Positions 31,170 to 40,530 of a DNA stretch of 64,000 nt are shown in pieces (within the stretch, counting starts at the first letter, position 1; each line of letters begins with the position of its first letter). The DNA is taken from NCBI RefSeq assembly GCF_008831075.1, contig NZ_WBJX01000006.1, forward strand, positions 237,762-301,761, written 5' to 3'. This DNA comes from Pseudoclavibacter terrae. GTDB lineage: Bacteria; Actinomycetota; Actinomycetes; Actinomycetales; Microbacteriaceae. Both the position numbers and the translations under genes were made by a program. The notes under the pieces are model-generated. The model saw only the letters and a program-made list of their open reading frames with translations. It was not told the DNA's origin and made no database searches.

Positions 31170-32258
31170 GTGACCTCGTTCGAAGACCTGCCAATCCGCG
31201 ACGATCTTCGCGGACTCACCCCATATGGAGCGCCTCAGCAACCAGTGCGCGTCGCCATCAACGTCAATGAGAACCCGCACCAGGTTCCAGAGGTCGTCGC
31301 ACGACGCATCATCGAGGCGATCGCCCGCGAGCTCCCGGGCCTCAACCGGTATCCGGACCGCGAGTTCACAGCGCTCCGCGAACAGTTGAGCGTCTACCTC
31401 GGCCACGACATCTCACCCGAGCAGGTGTGGGCGGCAAACGGCTCCAACGAGATCATGCAGCAGCTCTTGCAGGTCTTCGGGGGGCCAGGTCGGAGCGTGC
31501 TCAGCTTCACGCCCAGCTACTCGATGTACCCGCTGCTCACGCAAGGGGTGGGGTCCACCTGGGTGCCCGTGCCGCGGGCCGATGACTTCACGCTCACCGC
31601 AGAGCTCGTCACCGAGGCCATCGAGCGGGAGCAGCCCGACATCACGATCATCTGCTCGCCCAACAACCCGACGGGCACCGCGACCGACCTCAGCGTGATC
31701 GCCGCTGCCTACGAGGCGACCGACGGCATCCTCATCGTCGACGAGGCCTACGCGGAGTTCCTCCCGGACGGCGAGGAGACCGCGCTCTCGCTGCTTCCCG
31801 GACGCGAGCGGCTCGTCGTCTCGAGGACCATGAGCAAGGCATTCGCGTTCGCGGGCGCTCGCGTCGGGTACTTCGCGGCTGACCCCGCCGTCGTGGATGC
31901 CGTGCGGCTCGTCCGCCTTCCCTATCACCTGTCCGCGATCACGCAGGCCGCGGCAACCGCCGCACTCGAGTGCTCCCAGATCATGCTGCAGCAGGTCGAC
32001 GCCATCCGCGAGCAGCGTGACCGCCTTGTCCGAGAGCTCCCGGCGCTCGGCTTCACGCCGTGGGAGTCCGGGGCGAACTTCGTGCTCTTCGGGGGCGTCG
32101 ACGACCCGGCAGGCACCTTCTCCCGGCTGCTGGAACGCGACATCCTGGTCCGCGACGTCGGGATCCCGAACACGCTCAGGGTGACGGCGGGAACGCGGGC
32201 GGAGACGACCACCTTCCTGGACGCTCTCGCCGAGATCACGAACGCCGGGAAGGCCTAG
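31170..32258 (+). CDS. hisC: Histidinol-phosphate aminotransferase
   Basis: PLP-dependent fold-type I enzyme (362 aa) converting imidazole-acetol phosphate to histidinol phosphate. The PLP Lys is about residue 223 in SRTMSKAFAFAGARVGY, and SPNNPTGT and VDEAYAEF are intact. The GTG start lies 6 nt after TAGGCT (31158-31163), suggesting a leaderless mRNA. It is first of a hisC-hisB-hisH-priA group; hisD, usually directly upstream in actinobacteria, is not here. Confidence 0.95.
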   Translation: MTSFEDLPIRDDLRGLTPYGAPQQPVRVAINVNENPHQVPEVVARRIIEAIARELPGLNRYPDREFTALREQLSVYLGHDISPEQVWAANGSNEIMQQLLQVFGGPGRSVLSFTPSYSMYPLLTQGVGSTWVPVPRADDFTLTAELVTEAIEREQPDITIICSPNNPTGTATDLSVIAAAYEATDGILIVDEAYAEFLPDGEETALSLLPGRERLVVSRTMSKAFAFAGARVGYFAADPAVVDAVRLVRLPYHLSAITQAAATAALECSQIMLQQVDAIREQRDRLVRELPALGFTPWESGANFVLFGGVDDPAGTFSRLLERDILVRDVGIPNTLRVTAGTRAETTTFLDALAEITNAGKA

Positions 32259-32267
32259 GCTGGAGGG

Positions 32268-32876
32268 ATGACCACGACGCCACGCACTGCGACGCTCTCG
32301 CGAGCGACGAGCGAGTCCTCCATCGAGCTGAGCCTGAACCTGGACGGCACCGGCACCGCCGACATCCAGACGTCCGTGCCGTTCTATGACCACATGCTCA
32401 CGGCCTTCGCGAAGCACTCGCTCACCGACCTCACGGTCCGCGCCACCGGTGACACGGAGATCGATGTCCACCACACGGTGGAGGACACCGCGATCGTCCT
32501 CGGCCAGGCGATCCGGCAGGCCCTCGGCGACAAGTCCGGCATCGCCAGGTACGGCGACGCCCGGGTTCCTCTCGACGAGTCGCTGGCTGAGGCAGTCGTC
32601 GACATCTCAGGGCGGCCGTTCCTCGTGCACACGGGGGAGCCTGAGGCGTTCGTCTACCACCTCATCGGCGGTCACTTCACTGGCGCGATGGTGCGCCACG
32701 TCTTCGAGGCGATCACCTTCCACGCGGGTCTGACCGTGCACGTCGAACTCATCCGAGGGCGCGACCCCCACCACATCGCCGAGGCGGAGTTCAAGGCCTT
32801 CGCCAGAGCCTTCCGTGCTGCGAAGCGCCTCGACCCCGAGGTCGTCGGCATCCCCTCGACGAAGGGCGCCCTGTGA
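32268..32876 (+). CDS. hisB: Imidazoleglycerol-phosphate dehydratase
   Basis: Mn-dependent dehydratase (202 aa), sixth step of histidine synthesis. Metal-binding repeats are visible: [13 protein letters not shown], then [11 protein letters not shown], and [19 protein letters not shown]. It is monofunctional, without the phosphatase domain of enteric HisB. The ATG has GGAGGG immediately upstream; the hisC stop is part of a TAGGCT hexamer 6 nt before the ATG, so a second promoter is possible. Overlaps hisH by 4 nt (GTGA). Confidence 0.97.
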   Translation: MTTTPRTATLSRATSESSIELSLNLDGTGTADIQTSVPFYDHMLTAFAKHSLTDLTVRATGDTEIDVHHTVEDTAIVLGQAIRQALGDKSGIARYGDARVPLDESLAEAVVDISGRPFLVHTGEPEAFVYHLIGGHFTGAMVRHVFEAITFHAGLTVHVELIRGRDPHHIAEAEFKAFARAFRAAKRLDPEVVGIPSTKGAL

Positions 32877-33526
32877 CCGGGGTCGCTCGCCCGCGCGTCG
32901 TCGTCGCCGACTACGGGTCCGGCAACGTGCACTCGGCGGTCAAGGCGCTCGAGGCCGCGGGAGCCGACGTCGAGCTCACCGCCGACCGTGCTGCGGCCTA
33001 CGACGCCGACGGCTACGTCGTTCCGGGCGTGGGCAGCTTCGCGCACGTCATGGAGGCTATCAACCGGCAGCGTATCGGCGAGATCGTCGGCAGGCGGCTC
33101 GCCGGCGGTCGCCCGGTCCTCGGTATCTGCGTCGGCATGCAGATCTTCTTCGATGGCGGCATCGAGGGCGGGGAGCGTGCCGAGGGCCTTGGCGAGTGGC
33201 CGGGGGAAGTGACCGAGCTCCACGCGGACGTGCTTCCGCACATGGGCTGGAACCTCGTCGAGCCGCCGACCGACTCCAAGCTCTTCGCGGGCATCGCCGA
33301 CGAGCGCTTCTACTTCGTGCACTCGTACGCGGCGCACGAGCTGCCGCTCGAGCCTCATCCCAAGGCGCGCCCGGTGCTCGTCACGTACGCGGAGCACGGC
33401 GAGCGCTTCATCGCGGCCGTCGAGAACGGCCCGCTCTCGGCCACGCAGTTCCACCCCGAGAAGTCCGGCGAGGCTGGCGTCCGCCTGCTCCGCAACTGGA
33501 TAGAGACGCTCCCGACGAGCGCCTAG
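32873..33526 (+). CDS. hisH: Imidazole glycerol phosphate synthase, glutaminase subunit
   Basis: Class I glutamine amidotransferase (217 aa) that feeds ammonia to HisF. The nucleophile is Cys86 in [12 protein letters not shown] and the His/Glu pair is in TQFHPEKSG. The oxyanion region PGVGSF is intact. Start GTG overlaps hisB (GTGA). The partner hisF is not in this window. Confidence 0.96.
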   Translation: MTGVARPRVVVADYGSGNVHSAVKALEAAGADVELTADRAAAYDADGYVVPGVGSFAHVMEAINRQRIGEIVGRRLAGGRPVLGICVGMQIFFDGGIEGGERAEGLGEWPGEVTELHADVLPHMGWNLVEPPTDSKLFAGIADERFYFVHSYAAHELPLEPHPKARPVLVTYAEHGERFIAAVENGPLSATQFHPEKSGEAGVRLLRNWIETLPTSA

Positions 33527-33647
33527 GCCGCTCGGCTCGGCGCGCGGCGCGACCGCCTGCCGATACGCTATTGCCCGGACGGCCAGGGCCTGCCCTTCCG
33601 GCGTCGACGTCCAGGCGCCTCTGAACGAGAACAAGGAACCAACGCTC

Positions 33648-34391
33648 GTGAGCGAATTCAACACGTCACCGGAGCTCGTGCTCTTCCCCGCAATCGACCT
33701 CGCGGGTGGCAAGGCCGTCCGCCTGGTTCAGGGGGAAGCCGACTCGGCCACGAACTACGGCGACCCCGTCGATGCGGCTGAGGACTGGATCGAGCAGGGC
33801 GCCGAGTGGATCCACCTCGTCGACCTCGACGCCGCTTTCGGGCGCGGTGAGAACCGCGGCGTCATCAAGCGCGTCATCCGGGCCGCCAAGCACGTCAACG
33901 TCGAGCTCTCCGGCGGGATCCGCGACGACGAGTCCCTCGAGCGCGCGGTGGAAGCCGGTGCGAGCCGCATCAACCTCGGCACGGCGGCGCTGGAGAACCC
34001 GGAGTGGGCCGCCAGCGTCATCGCCCGCTATGGCGAGCTGATCGCCGTGGGCCTCGACGTGCGGGGCACGACGCTCGCGGCCCGTGGCTGGACGCGTGAT
34101 GCCGGCGACCTCTGGACGGTGCTCGAGCGCCTCGAGGAAGCCGGTTGCGCTCGCTACGTCGTGACCGACGTGACCAAGGACGGCACGCTTCAGGGCCCGA
34201 ACCTGCAGCTCCTGAGCGACATCCTCGACCGTACCGATCGACCTGTCGTCGCCTCCGGTGGCGTCTCGAGTCTCGATGACCTCGTCGCTCTTCGTGGGCT
34301 GGTCCCGCAGGGGCTCGAGGGCGCGATCATCGGCAAGGCCCTCTACTCCGGGGCCTTCACGCTGGTCGAAGCGCTCGACGTCTCGTCCTGA
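33648..34391 (+). CDS. priA: PriA: bifunctional HisA/TrpF isomerase
   Basis: A (beta/alpha)8 barrel of 247 aa. Catalytic Asp17 (FPAIDLAGG) and Asp174 ([11 protein letters not shown]) are present, with [10 protein letters not shown] and [10 protein letters not shown] phosphate-binding strands. In actinobacteria this protein usually acts on both ProFAR (HisA) and PRA (TrpF). Whether it does here depends on whether the genome has another trpF, not visible. GTG start with AAGGAACC upstream, and a TACGCT -10-like box at 33564-33569 gives a 75-nt leader. Confidence 0.93.
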   Translation: MSEFNTSPELVLFPAIDLAGGKAVRLVQGEADSATNYGDPVDAAEDWIEQGAEWIHLVDLDAAFGRGENRGVIKRVIRAAKHVNVELSGGIRDDESLERAVEAGASRINLGTAALENPEWAASVIARYGELIAVGLDVRGTTLAARGWTRDAGDLWTVLERLEEAGCARYVVTDVTKDGTLQGPNLQLLSDILDRTDRPVVASGGVSSLDDLVALRGLVPQGLEGAIIGKALYSGAFTLVEALDVSS

Positions 34392-34409
34392 GTCGAGAGG
34401 CGCTGACCC

Positions 34410-35267
34410 ATGCCGTCCCTGCCTGAGCACTTCCATCCGAGCGAAGCTGACTCGGCCGGCCAGAGCTGGTCGGGACGGAGCTTCAGCGATAGCCCCTTCC
34501 GTGACGACGACGGCACTGCTCCCGCGGCGTTCGTCGCTGCGATGCAGCGCTTTCGTGCCCGCGAGGCGGGACCCGACGCGGTGGTCGACGCTCTCCGCGA
34601 AGCGAGGGTGCTCATCCCTCTCGTCGCGAAGCTCGGTGAGGCTGGTGTCAACGAGCGAGGCTCCACCGTAGACAAGAGCGCCGATCTGTCGATCGTGACC
34701 GTCGCCGGCCCGGATGGCCGCACCGTGCTTCCCGTGTTCACCTCGGCCGAGGCGATGAAGCGGTGGAACCCGGCCGCCCGCCCGGTCCCCGCGCTCATGC
34801 AGCGTGCAGCGATCTCCGCTGCCGCCGAGGGCAGTGACCTGATCGTCGTCGATGCGACGAGCGACACAGAATTCGTCGTCCGTCGACCCGCGGTGTGGGC
34901 GATCGCGCAGGAGCGGGCGTGGCTCGCCCCGTGGGTCAACCCCGTGGTCGCCGATGAGCTCTCCCGGGTCATGGCCGAGCTGGCCGACGTGGCCGGCGTC
35001 GACCTGGTGCCGGGCGATCCGGAGGCCAGGCTGACGGGGCCGGAGCTGCGCGTGGTGCTCCATGTGGGGTCAGCGCTCGGCCGCGATGAGCTCGCAGATC
35101 TGTCGCGGCGGGCCAGTGAGCTGCTGCAGGAGAGCGAAGCGTTCCGCACAGCGGTCGATTCTCTCGGCATCTCCTTCTCCCGCGCCGCCAGTCCTCATCG
35201 ACGGGAGGCCCAGGGCCCTGCGGGCCCCGATCCTAGACGCTCCTGGTGGCGTCGCAGAGGGGATTGA
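34410..35267 (+). CDS. SseB family protein
   Basis: A 285-aa protein matching the SseB N-terminal domain: a helical segment, ARVLIPLVAKLGEAG, VAGPDGRTVLPVFTSAEAM and DLIVVDATSDTEFVVRRPAV. The C-terminus is basic (RRSWWRRRGD). SseB-family genes commonly follow hisA/priA in actinobacteria; their function is not established. ATG has GAGAGG upstream, and it is 18 nt after priA, so cotranscription is likely. Confidence 0.85.
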   Translation: MPSLPEHFHPSEADSAGQSWSGRSFSDSPFRDDDGTAPAAFVAAMQRFRAREAGPDAVVDALREARVLIPLVAKLGEAGVNERGSTVDKSADLSIVTVAGPDGRTVLPVFTSAEAMKRWNPAARPVPALMQRAAISAAAEGSDLIVVDATSDTEFVVRRPAVWAIAQERAWLAPWVNPVVADELSRVMAELADVAGVDLVPGDPEARLTGPELRVVLHVGSALGRDELADLSRRASELLQESEAFRTAVDSLGISFSRAASPHRREAQGPAGPDPRRSWWRRRGD

Positions 35268-35292
35268 CCGGGCTCAGCATGTCGGGCAAAGC

Positions 35293-35337
35293 TTGCCTGT
35301 AGGCTCACCGAGAAGTACTTAGATACTCTTATAGCTA
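35293..35337 (+). promoter_or_regulatory. Candidate promoter/operator of carotenoid operon
   Basis: TTGCCT (35293-35298), 17-nt spacer and TACTTA (35316-35321) form a plausible promoter. It is followed by an unusually AT-rich stretch (35316-35340) with the imperfect repeat TAGATA-CTCT-TATAGCTA, the sort of site bound by MarR-type repressors of crt genes. No regulator gene is adjacent. Confidence 0.4.
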
Positions 35338-35366
35338 GCCAACCGAACTACAGGGAGTGGTGCCGA

Positions 35367-36488
35367 GTGATTCGTGAGCCTCTGGCGAGCCCCCGTGGCC
35401 AGGGTTCGGGCTTCGAGCTCGCAGCGCAGCAACTGCTCGAGGTGCGACGGCGCATCGAGAAGTTCCTCGATGAGCGCGTCCAAGCGGCCAGCGTCATCGA
35501 CGAAGGGCTCGCGACCCTCTGGCGCATCACGGCCAGAAGCGCGGAGGGCGGCAAGCTCTTCCGGCCGGCCCTGGTCGTGCAGAGCTACCTCGCCTACACG
35601 GGCGCGGAAGAGGTACCGGACGCGGTGATCGAGCTGGCGACGGCGACGGAGCTCCTCCATCTCGCGTTCCTGACGCACGACGACGTCATCGACAACGACA
35701 CCATGCGACGTGGTGTCCGGAACCTGCTCGGCAGCGTCGAGGAGATCGTCGGCGGTTCGACGTTCGATGACGAACGCGGGAACCGACTCGGCCAGGCCGC
35801 CGCGATCCTGGTCGGTGACCTCCTGCTCTCGGAAGCGCACCTGCGCGTCGCGCGCATCGACCTGCCGCATGCTGTGCGCCTCCGCGTGCTCGATGCCATC
35901 GAGCGTGCGCTCTCGGTGTCGGTGGCCGGCGAGTTCAGCGATGTCAGCCTGTCGGTCCGGGCCGACCATCCTGCGCTCGCCGAGGTGCTGTCGATGAGCT
36001 CGAACAAGACGTCGGCCTACACCGTGCTGCTTCCGCTGGAGCTCGGCCTGATCGCGGCGGGTGGCGAGGAGCTCGTGGATGCGCGGCTCATCGCGCAGTT
36101 CTCCGACGCTGCTGGTCTGGCGTTCCAGCTGCAGGATGACCTCTTCGGCGTCTTCGGGGATCAGCACAAACTCGGGAAGGCGCCGTACTCGGATATTCGC
36201 GAGGGCAAGTTCACGGCCCTGATCGCGCTGGCGTGCGGGACCCCTGTCTGGAACGAGCTCGAGTCGCTGCTCGGCGACCCGCACCTCAGCGAGGTCGATG
36301 GGGCGAAAGCGCGCGACCTCATCGACGCGTCCGGTTCACGTGCGGCCGTCGAGCAGGAGCTCGCGGCGCAGTTCGCGAGGGCGAGCGCCGCGGCCCGTGC
36401 CGTGGGCGCCTCGGGCCACGAGGGCGACAGGAAGCTCGCGGAGATGATGGAGCGGCTGCTCATGCTGCTGGAGCGGCGCACCTCATGA
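35367..36488 (+). CDS. crtE: Geranylgeranyl diphosphate synthase (polyprenyl synthetase)
   Basis: Builds the C20 precursor of carotenoids from IPP and allylic diphosphates. The protein is 373 aa with first Asp-rich motif DDVID (105-109) in HDDVIDND and second motif QLQDDLFG (Asp257, Asp258). Chain length is inferred from its place at the head of a crt operon; a menaquinone-type prenyl synthase is less likely. The GTG start has GGGAG upstream. It overlaps crtB by 4 nt. Confidence 0.92.
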   Translation: MIREPLASPRGQGSGFELAAQQLLEVRRRIEKFLDERVQAASVIDEGLATLWRITARSAEGGKLFRPALVVQSYLAYTGAEEVPDAVIELATATELLHLAFLTHDDVIDNDTMRRGVRNLLGSVEEIVGGSTFDDERGNRLGQAAAILVGDLLLSEAHLRVARIDLPHAVRLRVLDAIERALSVSVAGEFSDVSLSVRADHPALAEVLSMSSNKTSAYTVLLPLELGLIAAGGEELVDARLIAQFSDAAGLAFQLQDDLFGVFGDQHKLGKAPYSDIREGKFTALIALACGTPVWNELESLLGDPHLSEVDGAKARDLIDASGSRAAVEQELAAQFARASAAARAVGASGHEGDRKLAEMMERLLMLLERRTS

Positions 36489-37354
36489 TCTCTCCGCTCG
36501 AGCAGTACACGCGCACGGCTGAGAAATCCGCCGCGGAGGTCATCTTCGCCTACTCGAGTTCCTTCGGCGCGGCCACGCGCCTCCTCGGGCGCCGCACGGT
36601 CAAGCCCGTGCGGAGCATCTATGCGCTCGTCCGCGTGGCCGACGAGATCGTCGACGGTGTCGGAGCGCTTGCCGGACTCTCGCTCGAGCAGCAGCACGCG
36701 GCGCTCGACGGACTCGAGGCGCAGACGCTGGAGGCGATCGAATCCGGTTTCAGCACCAACCTGGTCGTCCATGCGTTCGCGGTCACGGCGCGACGTTGCG
36801 GGTTCGGTGCCGAACTGGTCGTCCCCTTCTTCGCGTCGATGCGCATGGATCTGGAGCCGAAGTCCCTCGACGTGGAGGAGCAGCGTCGGTACGTCTACGG
36901 CTCTGCCGAAGTCGTCGGCCTGATGTGCGTCCGGGTGTTCCTCACGGGCGTCTCCCGCACGGACGAGGAACGCGAACGAATCGATGCGGCCGCGTGCGCG
37001 CTCGGCGCCGCCTTCCAGAACGTGAACTTCCTGCGCGACGTCGGCGATGACTCCGACCGGCTCGGCCGGGACTACCTCCCGGTGGAGGGTCTCGAGTCGG
37101 CGCCGCTCGACGAGCGCCGGAAGCTCATCTGGCTCGACCGCATCCGCACGGATATCGAGACGGCGGATGCGGGCATCCCGCTGCTTCCGCGAGACTGCAG
37201 GAGGGGCGTCGCGCTCGCGAGCGCCCTCTTCGCCGCGCTGGCTGACCGCATCGCGGCGACGCCGGCAGAGCAGCTGCGCACGACGCGAGTCAGGGTTCCC
37301 GGCGCCGAGAAGGCGCGTATCGCAGCACGAGTCCTTCTGGAGACACGATCATGA
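36485..37354 (+). CDS. crtB: Phytoene synthase
   Basis: Condenses two GGPP to 15-cis-phytoene. The protein is 289 aa, all-helical squalene/phytoene synthase fold. Substrate-binding Asp motifs are DEIVD (53-57) and the second near residue 185 in FLRDVGDDSDRLGRDYLP. The YSSSFGAATRLL entry motif is present. ATG overlaps crtE (ATGA) and its stop overlaps crtI (ATGA). Confidence 0.96.
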   Translation: MISPLEQYTRTAEKSAAEVIFAYSSSFGAATRLLGRRTVKPVRSIYALVRVADEIVDGVGALAGLSLEQQHAALDGLEAQTLEAIESGFSTNLVVHAFAVTARRCGFGAELVVPFFASMRMDLEPKSLDVEEQRRYVYGSAEVVGLMCVRVFLTGVSRTDEERERIDAAACALGAAFQNVNFLRDVGDDSDRLGRDYLPVEGLESAPLDERRKLIWLDRIRTDIETADAGIPLLPRDCRRGVALASALFAALADRIAATPAEQLRTTRVRVPGAEKARIAARVLLETRS

Positions 37355-38919
37355 GCACTCGCGCAGTTGTCGTCGGCGCTGGAATGGCTGGGCTCGCCAC
37401 GGCGATCCTCCTCGCGCGGGACGGTTTCGCCGTGACCGTGCTCGAGAAGAACGACAGGGTGGGAGGCCGAGCGGGTCTTCTCGAGGTCGATGGGTTCCGC
37501 TTCGACACCGGCCCGAGCTGGTACCTGATGCCGAGCGTCTTCGACCACTTCTTCGAGCTGGCAGGCACGAGCACCGAGCAGCAGCTCGACCTCCGGATGC
37601 TCGACCCCGGCTACCGGGTCTTCCCCGAGCCGACCGTCGCCGGCGCACCCAGCGAGCCCATTTCCATCCCGTACGGCCAGGACGCCGTGCGTGAGCTGGT
37701 CGCCGAGCTTGAGCCTGGCGCGCTCTCCGCGTTCGATGACTACCTCGAGACCGCCAGACGCGCGATGGACATGGCTGAGGACGTCTTCCTCTACAACACG
37801 TTCGCGAACCCGTTGTCGCTGGTCGGCGAGCGGGTCCGTCGCGAGCTGCCTGATCTCCTCACGTGGCTCACCACGCCGCTCGAGAAGTTCGTCGAGGCGT
37901 CCTTCACGCATCCGCTGCTCCGGCAGATCCTCGCGTATCAGGCCGTGTTCCTCGGAACCGATCCGCGCCGCGCGCCGGCGATCTACCACCTCATGAGCCG
38001 CATGGACCTCGTCGAGGGCGTGCAGTACCCGATGGGTGGCTTCACGGCGGTGGTGGATGCGCTGCACGGCCTCGCGGTCGAGGCCGGGGTCGAGTTCAGG
38101 CTGGAGGCCGAGGTGACGGGCATCGCCGTCTCGCACGGGTGGAGCCGTGGTGTGCACTGGCGGGACTCCGCGGGCGACCGGCACTTCGAGGACGTCGAGG
38201 TGGTCGTCTCGGCGGCCGACCTGCACCATACGGAGACGCAGCTCCTGCCGGAGCGCTCCCGCAGCTACCCGGAGCGGGTGTGGAAGAAGACCGACTCCGG
38301 GCCGGGCGCCGTGCTCGTCATGCTCGGTGTCGAGGGCGAGCTGCCGACGCTCCCGCACCATTCGCTGCTCCTCACGAAGGAGTGGGGCGAGAACTTCGAC
38401 GCCATCTTCGGGCAGGGCGTCGCGCTCCCGGACCCGGTCTCCGTGTACGTGTGCAAGCCGAGCGCGACCGACCCCGACGTCGCGCCGGAGGGGCACGAGA
38501 ACCTGTTCATGCTCATCCCGGTGAAGGGGGATCCCGCCATCGGCGGGGGAGGAGCGGACGGCAGGGGAGACGCCGAGGTGGAGCGCATCGCCGACCTCGC
38601 GATCGCCCAGCTCGCCGAGTGGACCGGGGCTGCCGATCTGGCCAGCCGCATCGTCGTTCGGAGCACGCTCGGGCCCGCGGACTTCGTGAACGACTACAAC
38701 TCGTGGCGCGGCGGAATCCTCGGCCCGTCGCACGAGCTCGCCCAGTCGGCCATGCTCCGAGCGGGCAACGCTTCTCCCAAGGTCAAGGGGCTGTACTACG
38801 CGGGCGCGACGGTCAACCCCGGTGTCGGTGTGCCCATGTGCCTGATCAGCGCGGAGCTCGTCCTCAAGCATGTGCGCGGCGACCGCAGCGCCGGGCCCCT
38901 CGAGGTCGAGAGCCGGTGA
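37351..38919 (+). CDS. crtI: Phytoene desaturase (CrtI type)
   Basis: FAD enzyme (522 aa) that desaturates and isomerises phytoene to lycopene. N-terminal dinucleotide motif is VVVGAGMAGLATA (6-18). The substrate-side motif is DTGPSWYLMP, and the C-terminal FAD motif is YYAGATVNPGVGVPMCL. It lies between crtB and the crtA-like gene, overlapping both by 4 nt. The number of desaturation steps (3 or 4) cannot be read from sequence. Confidence 0.95.
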   Translation: MSTRAVVVGAGMAGLATAILLARDGFAVTVLEKNDRVGGRAGLLEVDGFRFDTGPSWYLMPSVFDHFFELAGTSTEQQLDLRMLDPGYRVFPEPTVAGAPSEPISIPYGQDAVRELVAELEPGALSAFDDYLETARRAMDMAEDVFLYNTFANPLSLVGERVRRELPDLLTWLTTPLEKFVEASFTHPLLRQILAYQAVFLGTDPRRAPAIYHLMSRMDLVEGVQYPMGGFTAVVDALHGLAVEAGVEFRLEAEVTGIAVSHGWSRGVHWRDSAGDRHFEDVEVVVSAADLHHTETQLLPERSRSYPERVWKKTDSGPGAVLVMLGVEGELPTLPHHSLLLTKEWGENFDAIFGQGVALPDPVSVYVCKPSATDPDVAPEGHENLFMLIPVKGDPAIGGGGADGRGDAEVERIADLAIAQLAEWTGAADLASRIVVRSTLGPADFVNDYNSWRGGILGPSHELAQSAMLRAGNASPKVKGLYYAGATVNPGVGVPMCLISAELVLKHVRGDRSAGPLEVESR

Positions 38920-39608
38920 CGGTCGCCACCGTCCACCTCTGGGGAACCGGCAGCGCGAGCACCGGCCTCGGGTTGACGGCGAAGACGACGCTGCAGCTGC
39001 TCGGGCGCCGCAGGCCGGAGGGGCTGCGCTTCGCCCGCATCCTCGGCACGGCGAAGGGGACGAGCTTCTCGTCGCGAGACGCCGACCTCGGGCACTGGGC
39101 GCTGGTCGCGTCCTGGGAGTCGCGGGAGGCGGCTGACGCCTTCGACCGTGGGCCACTGGTCGCCGCCTGGGATGCGAGCGCGCGGGAGCGGGTCAGGGTT
39201 CGCATGCGCGCCATCCGCTCCGTCGGACTGTGGGGAGGCCGCGAGCCATTCGGTCCGGCGGTGGCTGAGGCGGACGAGGGGCAGCGGGTCGCCGTGATCA
39301 CTCGGGCCCGCATCCGCCCTTCGGCTGCGCACCGCTTCTCCGGCACCGTGCCGCCGATCGCCGCCGAGCTCATGGAGGCGAGGTCGCGAGGCCTGCGGCT
39401 CGGATTCGGGATGGGCGAGCTGCCGGCCGGCCTGCTCGGCACCTTCACGCTGTGGGAGTCTGCGCCGGCGCTTCGGGAGTTCATCTCCGGTGCGCCGTCG
39501 CATCGCGCGGCGATGCTGGACAGCAGGGCTGGTGGGTGGTTCGCGGAAGAGCTCTTCGCCAGATTCGCAGTGGATGCGGTCGAAGGGTGGGCGGGCGAGA
39601 CGGGATGA
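38916..39608 (+). CDS. crtA: CrtA-like spheroidene monooxygenase family protein
   Basis: A 230-aa protein resembling spheroidene monooxygenase CrtA of purple bacteria, which adds a keto group at C-2 of acyclic carotenoids. Shared features are LGTAKGTSFSSRDADLGHWA near residue 45, then VAVITRARIRPSAAHRFSG, LGFGMGELP, TFTLWES and GGWFAEELFARF. No signal or membrane helix. The GTG overlaps the crtI stop (GTGA). Its position between crtI and cruF/crtD supports action on a 1-hydroxy-3,4-didehydro end group. The product assignment is inferred. Confidence 0.8.
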   Translation: MTVATVHLWGTGSASTGLGLTAKTTLQLLGRRRPEGLRFARILGTAKGTSFSSRDADLGHWALVASWESREAADAFDRGPLVAAWDASARERVRVRMRAIRSVGLWGGREPFGPAVAEADEGQRVAVITRARIRPSAAHRFSGTVPPIAAELMEARSRGLRLGFGMGELPAGLLGTFTLWESAPALREFISGAPSHRAAMLDSRAGGWFAEELFARFAVDAVEGWAGETG

Positions 39609-39690
39609 GCTCCGCGCGGCGAGACGGACCACGAGCCACGAGACCACACGACGAAGATCCAGAGCCACGACCGAGAGGAACGGACTCAAG

Positions 39691-40530
39691 ATGACCGCCA
39701 TCACACGACGACTCATGTGGGTGACCCTTGCCGCCGGCATGTTCGTGCAGAGCCTCTTCGCCTTCACCGGCGGCGGCACTGTGCCGCTGACGATCGCGAG
39801 CGTCGCACTCCTCGCCGCCACCGGGGTGCTGCACGCGTGGGCGACCAGAGGCCCCAAGTTCGCCTCCGTCCTCCTCGCTGCGGCCGCGATCGGCTTCTTC
39901 GCCGAGGTCGTGGGCGTCGCGACGAGCTTCCCGTTCGGGCAGTACATCTACACCCCGTCGTTGGGCTTCTCGCTGTTCGAGGTTCCCCTCATCGTGCCGC
40001 TCGCCTGGGTGACGATCGCCTACCCTGCGGTGATCATCGCGCGGCGTCTCGTCGGCACGGCTCCCGGGGTCCTCCGCCGCATCGCTCGCGTCGCGGTCGC
40101 CGCGTGGGCGCTGACCGCCTGGGATGTCTTCCTCGACCCGCAGATGGTCGACTCGGGGCACTGGGGCTGGAAGCACCCGGATCCCGGCATCCCTGGCGTC
40201 GACGGCATCCCGCTCACGAACTTCCTCGGCTGGTACCTCGTCTCCCTCATCATCTGCGGGCTCATCGATGCCGTGGCCGCGAGGTCGAAGCGGGTCGAGG
40301 GCGCACCGAGTGACGCGGTCCCGTTCACCGTCTACCTGTGGACCTACGCGACCTGCGTCCTCGGCAACCTGACCTTCTTCGAGCGCCCGAGTGTGGCTCT
40401 CGTCGGCGGCATCATCATGGGTGCCATCGCGGTGCCGCTGATCGTCGTGCTGCTGAGAGACTGGCGCGCGCGCAGGTCTGCCGGAGATCTGGCCACGGCC
40501 GGTGCGCGGGGTGCGGACTCGTCGCGATGA
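39691..40530 (+). CDS. cruF: CruF-type carotenoid 1,2-hydratase (DUF422 family)
   Basis: Polytopic membrane protein (279 aa). Family motifs are FPFGQYIYTPSLGF, VPLIVPLAWVTIAYP, WDVFLDPQMVDSGHW and GIPLTNFLGWYLVS. CruF/bisanhydrobacterioruberin hydratase adds water across the terminal double bond of acyclic carotenoids, giving a tertiary alcohol at C-1. ATG 39691 follows GAGAGGAACGG and leaves an 82-nt gap after the crtA-like gene. It overlaps the next gene (ATGA). The role agrees with the CrtD-like neighbour. Confidence 0.9.
   Translation: MTAITRRLMWVTLAAGMFVQSLFAFTGGGTVPLTIASVALLAATGVLHAWATRGPKFASVLLAAAAIGFFAEVVGVATSFPFGQYIYTPSLGFSLFEVPLIVPLAWVTIAYPAVIIARRLVGTAPGVLRRIARVAVAAWALTAWDVFLDPQMVDSGHWGWKHPDPGIPGVDGIPLTNFLGWYLVSLIICGLIDAVAARSKRVEGAPSDAVPFTVYLWTYATCVLGNLTFFERPSVALVGGIIMGAIAVPLIVVLLRDWRARRSAGDLATAGARGADSSR

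Noticed and set aside
37072..39156. 694-codon open frame antisense to crtB-crtI
   Set aside because: No recognisable motif; it follows from third-position G+C bias on the coding strand.
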